Of a stretch of DNA of 64,000 nucleotides, positions 42,355 to 51,882 are shown in pieces. This stretch comes from Acidiparvus fluvialis (GTDB lineage Bacteria; Acidobacteriota; Holophagae; Holophagales; Holophagaceae), in NCBI GenBank assembly GCA_041263285.1, contig JBFSVS010000004.1, forward strand, positions 1 to 64,000, given 5' to 3'. A program made the position numbers and the translations under genes. The number at the start of each line of letters is the position of its first letter. Within the stretch, counting starts at the first letter, position 1. Under the pieces are notes generated by a model, which did not search any database, was not told the origin of the DNA, and saw nothing but the letters and a program-made list of their open reading frames with translations.

Positions 42355-43953
42355 ATGCATCCCTTTTTTAAACAGATGTTTCAAACCAAAAGCCTTGAAC
42401 AAATCATGGCGAATTCTGAATCCACGGATCATCCTCAATTAAAAAAAACTCTTGGGGCTTGGGATCTTGCTCTTTTAGGAGTCGGGGCCATCATTGGTGC
42501 TGGGATCCTTTCGGCCCTTGGTACGGGCCTAGCTGGGGGTTTAGATACGACCTTTGGCTTAACCCGACCGGCGGCAGGACCCGCTCTCATTGTCAGTTTT
42601 ATCATTACAGCCATTGCTTGCGGTTTCACGGCGCTTTGTTATGCCGAATTCGCAAGTATGATCCCGGTTTCTGGCAGTGCGTATACCTATACTTACGCCA
42701 CGATGGGCCAACTGATGGCGTGGTTGATTGGTTGGGATCTTTTATTGGAATATGCAGTCTCCAATGTGGCTATTGCCATTAGTTGGGGAAGCTATATGGA
42801 TAATCTTTTACAGGGCTTCGGCTTTATTCTTCCTCGGTGGTTATGTATTGATTCCCGCACGATGTTAACGACGATCGATCCTAACCTTGTACTCTCATTC
42901 AGCGACAAGATTGACCTACTTATGCAAGCAAAAGCCGGTGTGATTTCAGGGAGCCATACATTTAAGTTTTGGGATATTCTCAATGCCGCTCCGACGATTT
43001 ATAACATTCCTGTCGGCATTAATATCCTAGCTATTTTTATTACTTTCCTCATCACACTTTTATGCATCTGGGGTGTAAAAGAAAGCGTCAGAACAAATAA
43101 TATCTTAGTGGCGATTAAGGTGGTTCTATTGCTTTTCGTCATTGGTATTGGTGCCTTTCATGTTCAAGCGGCTAACTATAGCCCTTTTGCCCCCAATGGA
43201 TGGCATGGAATTCAAGCCGGTGCCGCCATCATTTTCTTTGCATTTATTGGGTTCGATGCGGTGAGTACCACGGCTGAAGAATGCCGAGATCCGGGTCGTG
43301 ATCTACCCCGCGGCATCATTGGCAGTCTTATCATTTGTACGGTGATTTATATCGGTGTCTGTGCGGTTATTGCTGGGATGCTTCCCTATACTGCCTATCA
43401 TGGTGTTGCGGACCCTATTGCTCACGCTTTTACCGCTATTGGAATGAACAAAATATCAGCCCTGATTAGCGTTGGTGCTGTGGTGGCCCTTGGTGGGGCA
43501 CTCTTGGTGTTTCAAATGGCTCAACCCCGGATTTTTATGGTGATGAGTCGCGACAGGCTGCTTCCTCCTTGGTTTGGAAAAATTCATCCAAAATATAGAA
43601 CGCCCTTCAATTCTACGTTATTAACCGGGCTCATTGTAATCTTGCCAGCAGGCTTAATGAACATTGATGAAATTATTGAACTCACCAATATCGGCACTCT
43701 TTTTGCTTTTATTCTAGTGAGCGGCGGCGTGATGATTCTTCGAATTCAGCGTCCCGAAGCGCCTCGTAAGTTTCGTGTTCCATATATATGGGTGGCAGCT
43801 CCCTTAGGTATTCTCTTCTGTGTTTGGCTAGCTTGGGGTCTCCCTACACGAACGTGGGAACGGTTTTGGATATGGCTAGCCCTGGGTTTACTTTTGTACT
43901 TTATTTATGGCGCCCGCCACGCACGCTCTGAAGTTATTAAAGGTGTAAGGTAA
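42355..43953 (+). CDS. APC-family amino acid permease
   Basis: 532 residues with about twelve membrane segments. The unwound first helix has LLGVGAIIGAGILSALG, the substrate-binding motif of the amino acid-polyamine-organocation superfamily. GFDAVSTTAEECRDPGRDLPRG is typical of cationic and basic amino acid transporters (YfnA/CAT-like), including the unusually long extracellular loop around 140-220. Substrate is likely an amino acid, type undetermined. The ATG at 42355 has a weak ribosome site; an in-frame ATG at 42406 is an alternative. ribE starts at its last base. Confidence 0.88.
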   Translation: MHPFFKQMFQTKSLEQIMANSESTDHPQLKKTLGAWDLALLGVGAIIGAGILSALGTGLAGGLDTTFGLTRPAAGPALIVSFIITAIACGFTALCYAEFASMIPVSGSAYTYTYATMGQLMAWLIGWDLLLEYAVSNVAIAISWGSYMDNLLQGFGFILPRWLCIDSRTMLTTIDPNLVLSFSDKIDLLMQAKAGVISGSHTFKFWDILNAAPTIYNIPVGINILAIFITFLITLLCIWGVKESVRTNNILVAIKVVLLLFVIGIGAFHVQAANYSPFAPNGWHGIQAGAAIIFFAFIGFDAVSTTAEECRDPGRDLPRGIIGSLIICTVIYIGVCAVIAGMLPYTAYHGVADPIAHAFTAIGMNKISALISVGAVVALGGALLVFQMAQPRIFMVMSRDRLLPPWFGKIHPKYRTPFNSTLLTGLIVILPAGLMNIDEIIELTNIGTLFAFILVSGGVMILRIQRPEAPRKFRVPYIWVAAPLGILFCVWLAWGLPTRTWERFWIWLALGLLLYFIYGARHARSEVIKGVR

Positions 43954-44555
43954 TGTTCACAGGTCTCATTAGAGAACTCGGTAGCCTCAAAGGTCGAGAA
44001 AGACGCAAAGAGGGCGCTCGTTTGGAAATAACGGCCTCTCCCACTTTGTTGCTTCGAGCAACCGTAGGTTCAAGCATTTGCGTTAATGGAGTCTGTTTAA
44101 CATCGACTTATGTGGATGAAGAAAGTTGGATTGCTGAGTTGAGCGATGAAACTCTTCAAAAAACAACCCTAGGGACCTTGCGGATTGGCACTTCATTACA
44201 TCTAGAACCTAGCCTTCGGCTGGGAGAGCCTCTTGATGGACACTCGGTCTCTGGCCATGTCGATGGGCTTGGTCATGTCTTGGAACGTACAGAGGGGGAA
44301 GGCCTGTGGAAATTTTCAATGCCCATATTTATTAGCACCATGACCGCTCCCAAAGGTAGTATTACGGTTGATGGTATTTCTTTGACGATAGTCGAGTGTG
44401 GATTAGATTGGTTCACTGTTTCTCTTATTCCCGAAACACTCCGACAAACTGCACTAAAAGACTATCGACCAAATCAATCGGTAAATTTAGAGGCTGATCC
44501 AATGGGACGTTATATTGCGCATGCTCTAGCTATGCGTAATATGCATACGAGTTAA
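43953..44555 (+). CDS. ribE: Riboflavin synthase, alpha subunit
   Basis: 200 residues, two lumazine-binding repeats. Dismutates two dimethylribityl-lumazine molecules to riboflavin. MFTGLIRELGSL start, ICVNGVCLTST and GHSVSGHVDGLG in repeat one, ITVDGISLTIVE and the terminal MGRYIAHAL in repeat two. Overlaps the permease stop by one base. No other rib gene is nearby and no FMN leader is visible. Its stop overlaps the convergent glycosyltransferase stop. Confidence 0.95.
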   Translation: MFTGLIRELGSLKGRERRKEGARLEITASPTLLLRATVGSSICVNGVCLTSTYVDEESWIAELSDETLQKTTLGTLRIGTSLHLEPSLRLGEPLDGHSVSGHVDGLGHVLERTEGEGLWKFSMPIFISTMTAPKGSITVDGISLTIVECGLDWFTVSLIPETLRQTALKDYRPNQSVNLEADPMGRYIAHALAMRNMHTS

Positions 44556-45505
44556 TTGGTTTTTCGATGAATATGCTTCACTATGGATCGGGGGCGTACG
44601 CGAACTTGACTATAAATGCGTCCAATATATTCACCCAAAATGCCTAATCCAAGGAAAAGAATGCCGAGAATAAGAAAAACTAAAGCAAAAAGGGTGAAGA
44701 CTCCATTGGTATTGTCAGGGAAGCCCAACAAACGCATGATTAAGAGATAAATACCTAACCCAAGACTTCCGACGCTTATAAGGATGCCAATACCTGAGAG
44801 CATTTGTAAGGGAAATGTACTAAAGCCCGTGGTGAGATCAAATTGAAGGCGAATTAATGCCAATAAACCGTATTTGGAATCCCCATGTAGACGGGGAGCG
44901 TGGCCGACATCGACTTCCGTAATAGATTTGGCAAAGGTGTTAGCGAGCACTGGAATAAAAGTACTTTTTTCGTCACAGGACAGCATCGCCTCGACAACCG
45001 ATTTGGTATAACCACGAAGCATACATCCATAATCAGTGAGGGCGACTCCGGTCGTTTTGCGCGTCACATAGTTTACTAATTTACTCGGCCATCGCCTCCA
45101 AAAACTGTCATTTTGAGCTCGTGTTCTGCGAACACCCCCAACTACTTCATACCCTTTTTTGAGTTCGGTGATTAAACGAGGGATATCCTCGGGGGGATTT
45201 TGCAGATCTGCATCGAGCGTAATGACATACTGCGTCGAAGAAGCAACCGTTTGAAAACCCTGCATAATGGCTGCGTGCTGTCCATAATTTCGATTAAACT
45301 CAATAACGATCAAGTGCTCATCGCGCTGTGCAATTGATTTTAATAACGAAAGACTCTGATCTTTAGAGCCATCGTCGACCATAATGACCTCCCAACCTTC
45401 CGCATCAAAAGGAGACATGGATTGTCGTAGACGCTCCCATAAGGTATGAAGATTAGGCTCTTCATTAAAAACAGGAATAACAATACTAATCGTGGGTGAA
45501 GCCAT
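44552..45505 (-). CDS. Membrane-bound family 2 glycosyltransferase (DPM/ArnC/GtrB-like)
   Basis: 317 residues. Cytosolic GT-A domain first: ISIVIPVFNEEPNLHTLW, VDDGSKDQS, LDADLQNPPEDIPRL (DxD-type metal site) and VVGGVRRTRAQNDSFWR. Two membrane helices follow near the C terminus (about 238-260 and 270-300). This is the layout of polyprenyl-phosphate glycosyltransferases such as ArnC, GtrB or DPM1, which load a sugar onto undecaprenyl phosphate. The donor sugar is not predictable. AAGGAG precedes the ATG. Confidence 0.88.
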   Translation of the reverse strand: MASPTISIVIPVFNEEPNLHTLWERLRQSMSPFDAEGWEVIMVDDGSKDQSLSLLKSIAQRDEHLIVIEFNRNYGQHAAIMQGFQTVASSTQYVITLDADLQNPPEDIPRLITELKKGYEVVGGVRRTRAQNDSFWRRWPSKLVNYVTRKTTGVALTDYGCMLRGYTKSVVEAMLSCDEKSTFIPVLANTFAKSITEVDVGHAPRLHGDSKYGLLALIRLQFDLTTGFSTFPLQMLSGIGILISVGSLGLGIYLLIMRLLGFPDNTNGVFTLFALVFLILGILFLGLGILGEYIGRIYSQVRVRPRSIVKHIHRKTN

Positions 45506-45556
45506 GCTGACTCCTTTGTTCTATTCTAGTAGGATAGGCACCCGAGGTCCCTATTC

Positions 45557-46258
45557 ATGACAAACCCTAAAATATTGCTCGTAGAAGATGAAGAAAGTTT
45601 AGCAGAAGGTATACAACTCAATCTCGAGATGGAGAATATCTCTTGTATATGGGTGGCTCGGGGTGACGAAGCTCTGATGCGAATGCAATTAGAAAAATTT
45701 GATCTCGTGCTCTTGGATATTATGCTTCCCGGCATGGATGGTCTAACCGTTTGTCAAGAAATGAGGACGCGACACAACTTAACTCCCGTCCTGTTTTTAA
45801 CCGCTAAGAATACTGAAAATGATCGATTTTTGGGGTTCGACTCGGGAGGTGACGATTATTTGGGAAAACCTTTTCAAGTACGAGATCTCCTCATTCGTAT
45901 TCGATCTATTTTACGGCGCGAGATATGGTACCAAAATCAGTCACTAGATCGAAAAAAGTATTTTGGGTCTAATTGGATTGATTTTGATAATTTTACAGGC
46001 AAGGGGCCACGAGGTGAATTTCAGTTGAGCGTTAAAGAATCTATGATTATGAAATTCTTGATGGAACATTCAGGCCATGCAGTCACCCGTGACGCCATCA
46101 TGGAGAAGGTATGGGGAGAAGGGGCCCATGTGACCCCGCGTACCATTGACAACTTCGTTGTCCGCTTGAGAAAGTTAATCGAAGATGACCCCCAACGTCC
46201 CCATTGGATTCATACCTATCGAAGCGTTGGCTACCAATTTGGCCCGATGTCTAAATAG
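45557..46258 (+). CDS. OmpR/PhoB-family response regulator
   Basis: 233 residues. Receiver: E10-D11, phosphoacceptor D54 (LLDIMLPGMDG), T82 and K104 (YLGKPF). Winged-helix output domain (about 135-230) with SVKESMIMKFLMEHSGHAVTRD and TIDNFVVRLRKLIEDD. No histidine kinase gene is adjacent, so it is an orphan here. It sits immediately upstream of uppS-cdsA-dxr-rseP. GAGGT is the Shine-Dalgarno. Confidence 0.92.
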   Translation: MTNPKILLVEDEESLAEGIQLNLEMENISCIWVARGDEALMRMQLEKFDLVLLDIMLPGMDGLTVCQEMRTRHNLTPVLFLTAKNTENDRFLGFDSGGDDYLGKPFQVRDLLIRIRSILRREIWYQNQSLDRKKYFGSNWIDFDNFTGKGPRGEFQLSVKESMIMKFLMEHSGHAVTRDAIMEKVWGEGAHVTPRTIDNFVVRLRKLIEDDPQRPHWIHTYRSVGYQFGPMSK

Positions 46259-46313
46259 TAAGGAATATAGGCTAGGTCAGATTAGAATAAACCTTAGTTT
46301 AAGGACCTATACC

Positions 46314-47003
46314 ATGGGCTTTCCCCAACATGTTGCCATTATCATGGATGGAAATGGACGTTGGGCAGCGGACCAAGGTCGTTCTCGATCCAAGGGTCAT
46401 AAAGCTGGAGTTGATGCAGCTGACCGAGCGGTGGAAGCCGCTGCAGAATTAGGCATTAAACACCTTAGTCTCTATGCATTCTCAACGGAAAACTGGAAGC
46501 GCCCAGCCTTCGAAGTGAATACCCTTATGGCGATGCTACGAATGTACTTAAAAATGTTTCTTCCTAAACTTCTTAAAAACAATATTCGCTTTCATCACCT
46601 AGGTCTACTAGAAGGAATACCCACCAGTATTCAGACAGAAATTCAGTCTCTAGAAGAAAAGACCGCCCACTGTAATCGAATGACCTTTCATCTTGCCGTT
46701 AATTATGGATCGCGTCTTGAAATTGTAGAGGCTGTAAAAAAACTCATCAAAAACGATACGCCTATTGATCAGATCGACGAAAATCTCTTCCAAAATACAC
46801 TTTGGACTGGGACTGCTCCCGAGGTTGATTTATTAATCCGAACCGGGGGCGATAATCGTATTTCAAACTTTCTATTGTGGCAATCAGCCTATGCTGAAAT
46901 CATCACTCTTGATACTTATTGGCCTGATTTTGGAGCGACACACCTAAAAGACTGTCTTGAAGAATTTGATCAAAGAGAAAGGCGTTTCGGTGGACTTGCA
47001 TGA
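46314..47003 (+). CDS. uppS: Undecaprenyl diphosphate synthase (cis-prenyltransferase)
   Basis: 229 residues from the ATG at 46314, chosen because AAGGA lies eight bases upstream and GFPQHVAIIMDGNGRWA starts like the family. Makes the C55 lipid carrier for wall and LPS synthesis. Catalytic Asp in MDGNGRWA (D12), LYAFSTENWKRP, and RTGGDNRISNFLLWQSAYAE; the usual GGEQR is GGDNR here. The stop overlaps cdsA by four bases. Confidence 0.95.
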   Translation: MGFPQHVAIIMDGNGRWAADQGRSRSKGHKAGVDAADRAVEAAAELGIKHLSLYAFSTENWKRPAFEVNTLMAMLRMYLKMFLPKLLKNNIRFHHLGLLEGIPTSIQTEIQSLEEKTAHCNRMTFHLAVNYGSRLEIVEAVKKLIKNDTPIDQIDENLFQNTLWTGTAPEVDLLIRTGGDNRISNFLLWQSAYAEIITLDTYWPDFGATHLKDCLEEFDQRERRFGGLA

Positions 47004-47908
47004 GTCTAGATCTCAATAATCTTAAACAGCGAATCGCTTCGGGTGTCTCACTAGCTTTCATCCTTCTCTTATTCCTTTATGTTGGAGGAGGTCCCACAAC
47101 CATAGGGGGGTATGTTTTAGGGGATGGACGATTATGGTCTTCTTATGCATTCGGTCTTCTAGTTGCAGGAGTCATCTATCTTTCGATCAAGGAGTTCGCC
47201 CACCTCGCTGAAGGGCAAGGCTTTACCCTCTCTAGGTCTCGAAGTGTTTTAGTGGGTCTCATCGTAGCACTTAGCCTAGCTGAACCCTATGGCGGCACTT
47301 GGACACTCCCTTTGTGGCTTGCCCTTATTTTGGCTTTCCTTTTATCTTGTTTGGGGAGTTTATGGAGCCGTGAATCCTTAGATCGAGCCCTTCCAAATCA
47401 ATCACTGACATTGATGAGCGGTCTCTTAATCGGGTTCGCCATGGGCCTTCAATGGAAAATCTTTATGATGGAGGGTCTGCTCTCAAAAACCGGAAGTCGA
47501 CTTCTTGTGAGCCTTTATTTAATTACTTGGTTCGGCGACGTAGTCGCTTACTTTGTGGGCTCATGGCTTGGAAAACATAAATTAGCCCCACGCGTTAGCC
47601 CCAAGAAGAGTTGGGAAGGATTAGCAGGAAATTTTATGGGTAATTATGCTGCCGCTAGTTTTTCAAAAATCTTTCTCTATCAAGACTGGACTTGGATGGA
47701 TGTTTTATTGATAGGTTTTTTAGTGGGCTTCGCTGCTCAAATGGGTGATCTAGTGGAAAGTACTTGGAAGCGGGGCGCTGGGGCTAAGGATTCATCCCCC
47801 TCTCCTCTCATTCCTGGACACGGGGGGCTCTTAGATCGGATCGATAGTCTTTTATTTGCCACCCCCGTATTTTATTGCTATCTCCATTTCGTTCATGGGT
47901 TTAACTAG
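47000..47908 (+). CDS. cdsA: Phosphatidate cytidylyltransferase
   Basis: 302 residues with about eight membrane segments. Makes CDP-diacylglycerol from phosphatidate and CTP. The C-terminal signature is complete: VSPKKSWEGLAGN, then AAQMGDLVESTWKRGAGAKD and IPGHGGLLDRIDSL with the metal-binding Asp residues. ATGA overlap with uppS. Confidence 0.94.
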   Translation: MSLDLNNLKQRIASGVSLAFILLLFLYVGGGPTTIGGYVLGDGRLWSSYAFGLLVAGVIYLSIKEFAHLAEGQGFTLSRSRSVLVGLIVALSLAEPYGGTWTLPLWLALILAFLLSCLGSLWSRESLDRALPNQSLTLMSGLLIGFAMGLQWKIFMMEGLLSKTGSRLLVSLYLITWFGDVVAYFVGSWLGKHKLAPRVSPKKSWEGLAGNFMGNYAAASFSKIFLYQDWTWMDVLLIGFLVGFAAQMGDLVESTWKRGAGAKDSSPSPLIPGHGGLLDRIDSLLFATPVFYCYLHFVHGFN

Positions 47909-47913
47909 CGCAT

Positions 47914-49068
47914 ATGAAAAATCTAGCAGTTCTAGGCTCGACAGGTTCGATCGGTCAATCAACCCTCGAGGTTGTCAAACACCATCCAGACCGCTTACGT
48001 GTCGTGGCACTAGCAGCCGGAAAAAATAGAGATAAATTTTTAGAACAGTGTCGAATCTTTCGGCCTGAGTTTATTTCCTTGGCGACTCGAGAAGACCTAC
48101 AGTGGGTATTGGATGCATTAGACTATCAGCCTCGTTCTGCTCCTAGCGATGAAGGGCTTCTGCATTGTGTCGAAGCTGAAGGTGTTAATACTGTTGTCTC
48201 AGCTATCGTCGGAGCGTCAGGGCTACGCAGTACGGAAAAAGCTCTTCGACATGGACATCGCGTATGCCTTGCAAACAAGGAGTCCTTAGTGGTTGGAGGA
48301 ACGCTCATTCTCGAAGCTCTTCGACAAGGTCAAGGGGAACTCCTCCCGATCGACAGTGAACATGCAGCGCTGCACCAATTACTGCACGGTAAAGATATGA
48401 CCACGATTCGTACGATTCGCCTTACAGCCAGTGGGGGTCCTTTTCGAGAATGGTCATTGGCTCAGATGAAAAAAGCCACGGTTCAAGAAGCCATTAATCA
48501 TCCCACTTGGAAGATGGGACCTAAAATTACGATCGATAGTGCCACCCTGATGAATAAGGGGCTTGAGGTGATTGAAGCCTGCCACTTGTTTGGGTTAACT
48601 CCTGAACAAATTGGGGTCACCATACATCCTCAAAGTCAAGTACATGCCATGATCGAGATGCACGATGGAAGTTTTCAAATGCAGGCTTCCGCTAACGATA
48701 TGAGACTCCCGATTCAATATGCTCTCTTATACCCTGATCAAATTCCTAGTCCTGCGAATGTCTTTAGTTGGGATCAACCTCGAACTTGGGACTTCCATCC
48801 TCCTGATTTAAACCGATTTCCTTGTTTGCGGTTGGCCTATCAGAGCCTCTGCACTGGACAAAGTGCGTCCATCATCCTTAATGCAGCTAATGAAGAATCA
48901 GTCAATGCCTTTTTGAAAAGTCATATCACTTTTGGTCTTATTGCTGAATGTAATGAAGCGATGCTAGATACATTTCCTCTTCAGCAACCTGAAAATATTG
49001 ATCATGTACTTGAGATTGATAAAGAGGTCAGGTTGCATACTCAAAAGTGGCTTGAAGCTCACCGATAG
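47914..49068 (+). CDS. dxr: 1-deoxy-D-xylulose 5-phosphate reductoisomerase
   Basis: 384 residues. Second step of the MEP isoprenoid pathway, supplying UppS. NADPH site LGSTGSIGQSTLEVV, then LANKESLVVGG, the metal/substrate segment PIDSEHAALHQ, ASGGPFREW and MNKGLEVIEACHLF. Five bases after cdsA. It shares the uppS-cdsA-dxr-rseP order common in bacteria. Confidence 0.96.
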   Translation: MKNLAVLGSTGSIGQSTLEVVKHHPDRLRVVALAAGKNRDKFLEQCRIFRPEFISLATREDLQWVLDALDYQPRSAPSDEGLLHCVEAEGVNTVVSAIVGASGLRSTEKALRHGHRVCLANKESLVVGGTLILEALRQGQGELLPIDSEHAALHQLLHGKDMTTIRTIRLTASGGPFREWSLAQMKKATVQEAINHPTWKMGPKITIDSATLMNKGLEVIEACHLFGLTPEQIGVTIHPQSQVHAMIEMHDGSFQMQASANDMRLPIQYALLYPDQIPSPANVFSWDQPRTWDFHPPDLNRFPCLRLAYQSLCTGQSASIILNAANEESVNAFLKSHITFGLIAECNEAMLDTFPLQQPENIDHVLEIDKEVRLHTQKWLEAHR

Positions 49069-49088
49069 CCTAAAAGATTTAGAGAAGG

Positions 49089-49094
49089 TAAACT
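49089..49094 (+). promoter_or_regulatory. TAAACT element before rseP
   Basis: In the 44-base dxr-rseP gap, 18 bases before the ATG; TAAGGA follows as Shine-Dalgarno. Possible internal promoter. Confidence 0.3.
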
Positions 49095-49112
49095 AATCGT
49101 TAAGGATTCGCA

Positions 49113-50186
49113 ATGCAACTTACTACCCTAGCTCCATTGCTCATGCTCTCGGGTTTAGTTTTCATCCATGAAATGGGACATTTCCTAGTTGCTAAATGGT
49201 TAAGACTCCCGGTAGAAACTTTTTCCGTGGGAATGGGACCCCGATTGATCGGGTTTAAATGGAATGAGACTGATATGCGTCTATCCGCCATACCCCTTGG
49301 CGGCTATGTTAAATTGGCGGGCTATAATCCAGAAGAACCTGAGGCCGATGACCCTCATGGCTTTGAACAAAAACCCTATTTCCAAAAATTTCTTTTTTAC
49401 TCTGGTGGCATCATTGCCAATCTCCTCACCGCTTTTGTACTACTGATAATTGTCGGAGCAGATAGTCACCGTGTAGTTTCCCGGATCCCCGAATCTTCCC
49501 CTCTCTATGTAGCCCAAGTTGTGAAAGGGAGCTCAGCTGAAATGGCAGGGCTTCGCGAAGGAGACAAAATTCTTGGCCTCAACGATCTCCGTTTTCCCGG
49601 ATCCGATGATCGCCAAGCAGTGAGCTACATACGACAGCAAGCAGGGAAACGCCTATCTCTTTTAGTTGATCGTAATGGTAACAATTTGAAACTTGAGGCG
49701 GTGGCTCAAAATATTAGCGGCCAGGGCCGCTTGGGTATTCTCTTTCAGCCTACAAAATATACTGAAATTCGAAGACCTTTCGCTTGGTCAGACTGGCCTC
49801 CAGGTTTTATTTTTGCAGGCCATGCTCTTGGTGATATCAGCTCACAAATATTTGAATTTTTGGGACGCGTATTGAAATGGGATGTTTCCTCAGATCAGTT
49901 AGCAGGGCCCATTGGAATCATTCAGCAGGGATCCCAAGCTGCTAAATTAGGCTGGTCCACTTTCTTGGTCATGGCTGCAGCCATCTCTCTTCAGTTAGGT
50001 ATCTTAAATGCTCTTCCTATCCCCTTGCTAGATGGAGGTCATGTTGCCATGATGACTGCCGAGGTCATTGCTCGTCGTCGATTCAGCTGGCAGGTCAAAC
50101 AGCGTATTCTGATGGCAGGGTTTGTATTATTAATTACGATTATGGGCTCAGCTGTTTTTCTCGATATTGGAAGATTGCTAAATTAA
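49113..50186 (+). CDS. rseP: Site-2 membrane metalloprotease RseP
   Basis: 357 residues. Zinc motif H19-E20-x-x-H23 in FIHEMGHFLVAKW within the first membrane helix. A PDZ domain sits about 120-200 (VVKGSSAEMAGLREGDKILGLND, split), and the third zinc ligand in NALPIPLLDGGHV. Cleaves anti-sigma factors and leftover signal peptides in the membrane. Only one PDZ domain is evident, against two in E. coli RseP, giving a shorter protein. Its stop shares TTAA with convergent smpB. Confidence 0.93.
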   Translation: MQLTTLAPLLMLSGLVFIHEMGHFLVAKWLRLPVETFSVGMGPRLIGFKWNETDMRLSAIPLGGYVKLAGYNPEEPEADDPHGFEQKPYFQKFLFYSGGIIANLLTAFVLLIIVGADSHRVVSRIPESSPLYVAQVVKGSSAEMAGLREGDKILGLNDLRFPGSDDRQAVSYIRQQAGKRLSLLVDRNGNNLKLEAVAQNISGQGRLGILFQPTKYTEIRRPFAWSDWPPGFIFAGHALGDISSQIFEFLGRVLKWDVSSDQLAGPIGIIQQGSQAAKLGWSTFLVMAAAISLQLGILNALPIPLLDGGHVAMMTAEVIARRRFSWQVKQRILMAGFVLLITIMGSAVFLDIGRLLN

Positions 50187-50638
50187 TCTCGATCCCCTTT
50201 TCGAATTCGATCCATTTCCCTTTTCGCTTGTCGCGCTTTCAGCGCTGCTTTCTTGTCGGGAGCCTGCTTTCCTTCGGCTAAGGCAATCTGGATTTTGATC
50301 TTACCCCGATCATTGACATAAATTGATAAAGGAATAAGGGTCAGACCTTTACGTTCAATATGTTTTGCGATCTTAAGAATCTCGCTCTTTTTGAGTAAGA
50401 GTTTGCGATCCCTTAGGGGGTCGTGGTTAGTCCATGAGGCACTCGTCCAAGGGGCGATATGACACTGTCGAAGCCAAAGTTCACCGCGGATATGATCAAC
50501 ATAGGCATCTTGAAGTTGCCCTTGGCCTTCCCGAAGAGATTTAACCTCGCTTCCCAATAGAGCAACGCCTGCCTCCCATGTATCGAGAAGATGGTATTGA
50601 AATCTTGCCTTTCGGTTAGTCACTAAATCGTTAGCCAT
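50183..50638 (-). CDS. smpB: SsrA-binding protein SmpB
   Basis: 151 residues. Carries tmRNA into stalled ribosomes. NRKARFQYHLLDTWEAGVAL, LGSEVKSLREGQGQLQDAYV, and the basic tail KKAALKARQAKREMDRI are family hallmarks. I did not find the tmRNA gene in the window. Confidence 0.96.
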   Translation of the reverse strand: MANDLVTNRKARFQYHLLDTWEAGVALLGSEVKSLREGQGQLQDAYVDHIRGELWLRQCHIAPWTSASWTNHDPLRDRKLLLKKSEILKIAKHIERKGLTLIPLSIYVNDRGKIKIQIALAEGKQAPDKKAALKARQAKREMDRIRKGDRD

Positions 50639-50688
50639 GTGTTCAGTCTATCGAAGCTCAGACCCATAGCCTAAGAGAACCGAAGGGT

Positions 50689-51873
50689 TTAAACAAATAT
50701 TTGGAAGATCTCATTTGAAAGCAACCTTCCCTTGGTCGTAAGGCGCACTTTAGAATCTTCGAAAATTACTAAACCAGCCATCTCGAAATGTTTCATTTGA
50801 TGGGTCCATGAGTGAAACAATGGCACAACGTTCAAATGCGATGCTTTCATAGAAAGTTCATTCCAATCAATGCCTTCATCGAGTCGAAGGCCTAGAAGTG
50901 GAATTTCCATCCATTCATCCACGGGATCAAGAACTTCGAGAGTGAGTTGACCCCTTCCTTGATTCCAAGCGGTAATTGAAAGATCCGATGTCCATCGATA
51001 GGGACCCAGATGACTCGCTGCACTAGGGCCTAGGCCTAGATAAGGATGTCTTCGCCAATATTTTTGATTATGTCTAGACTGAGCTTCTTGTTTTGAGTAA
51101 TTACTTATTTCATAAGGAGTAAAACCCAAGCGAGGTAATTGATCTTGAAGGATTTCATAGAGTGAAGCAACTTGATCTTCATTCGGTAAAATAAGTCGAC
51201 CAGCTTCAACTTCTGTTTTAAGTGCACAAGCCTTGTCAAGATCTAATAAATAAATACTAATATGGTCGACCCCATGATTAATCATTTTGAGGGCATCTAC
51301 ATATACGGACTCTGGTGATTGATTGGGAAGTCCAAGGATAAGATCTGCCGATATATGGCTAAATCCCGCCTGCTTAGACCACCCTAGAGCTTGTAATGCC
51401 TGCTCTGAGGAATGAATTCGCCCCAGTGCTTTGAGAAGATCATCATGCAGAGTCTGAACTCCCCAACTAATACGATTAAACCCAAGCCCTTGGATGCATT
51501 TAAGCCACTCCAAAGAGAGCGCGCCAGGATTCGCTTCTATTGTTTGCTCTGAGCTAGGCTCGATTTGAAAATATTCGTGAATCACTCCGGCAATATGAGC
51601 AACCTCAGATTCAGACAAAATAGAAGGAGTCCCACCGCCCCAATAGATGGTATTAATCGTAGGTCGGTCTAGAGCTTGCCCCCATTGTTGAACTTCTTTA
51701 GTCAATGTTCGAATAAAAAGATCTCGATTTTCTTCTTCGCTCGTACGAACAAAGGAACAATAGGTACATCGATCTTTGCAAAAGGGGACATGAAGATAGA
51801 GTCCCAAAGGTTCTTGTTTGGCTAGCGCTTTAAGATGAACTCCGTATTCTTTGTGAAACCCTTGGGTATCCAT
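50689..51873 (-). CDS. hemW: HemW-like radical SAM protein (coproporphyrinogen III oxidase-like)
   Basis: 394 residues. Radical SAM cluster C32-x3-C36-x2-C39 in HVPFCKDRCTYCSF, YWGGGTPSIL, RISWGVQTLHDDLLKALGR and the HemW-type C-terminal part YWRRHPYLGLGPSAAS. HemW handles haem delivery to respiratory enzymes; it is often mislabelled HemN. The chain is too short and lacks the long N-terminal extension of true HemN. AGGGA precedes the ATG. Confidence 0.9.
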   Translation of the reverse strand: MDTQGFHKEYGVHLKALAKQEPLGLYLHVPFCKDRCTYCSFVRTSEEENRDLFIRTLTKEVQQWGQALDRPTINTIYWGGGTPSILSESEVAHIAGVIHEYFQIEPSSEQTIEANPGALSLEWLKCIQGLGFNRISWGVQTLHDDLLKALGRIHSSEQALQALGWSKQAGFSHISADLILGLPNQSPESVYVDALKMINHGVDHISIYLLDLDKACALKTEVEAGRLILPNEDQVASLYEILQDQLPRLGFTPYEISNYSKQEAQSRHNQKYWRRHPYLGLGPSAASHLGPYRWTSDLSITAWNQGRGQLTLEVLDPVDEWMEIPLLGLRLDEGIDWNELSMKASHLNVVPLFHSWTHQMKHFEMAGLVIFEDSKVRLTTKGRLLSNEIFQIFV

Positions 51874-51882
51874 GGTTGTCCC

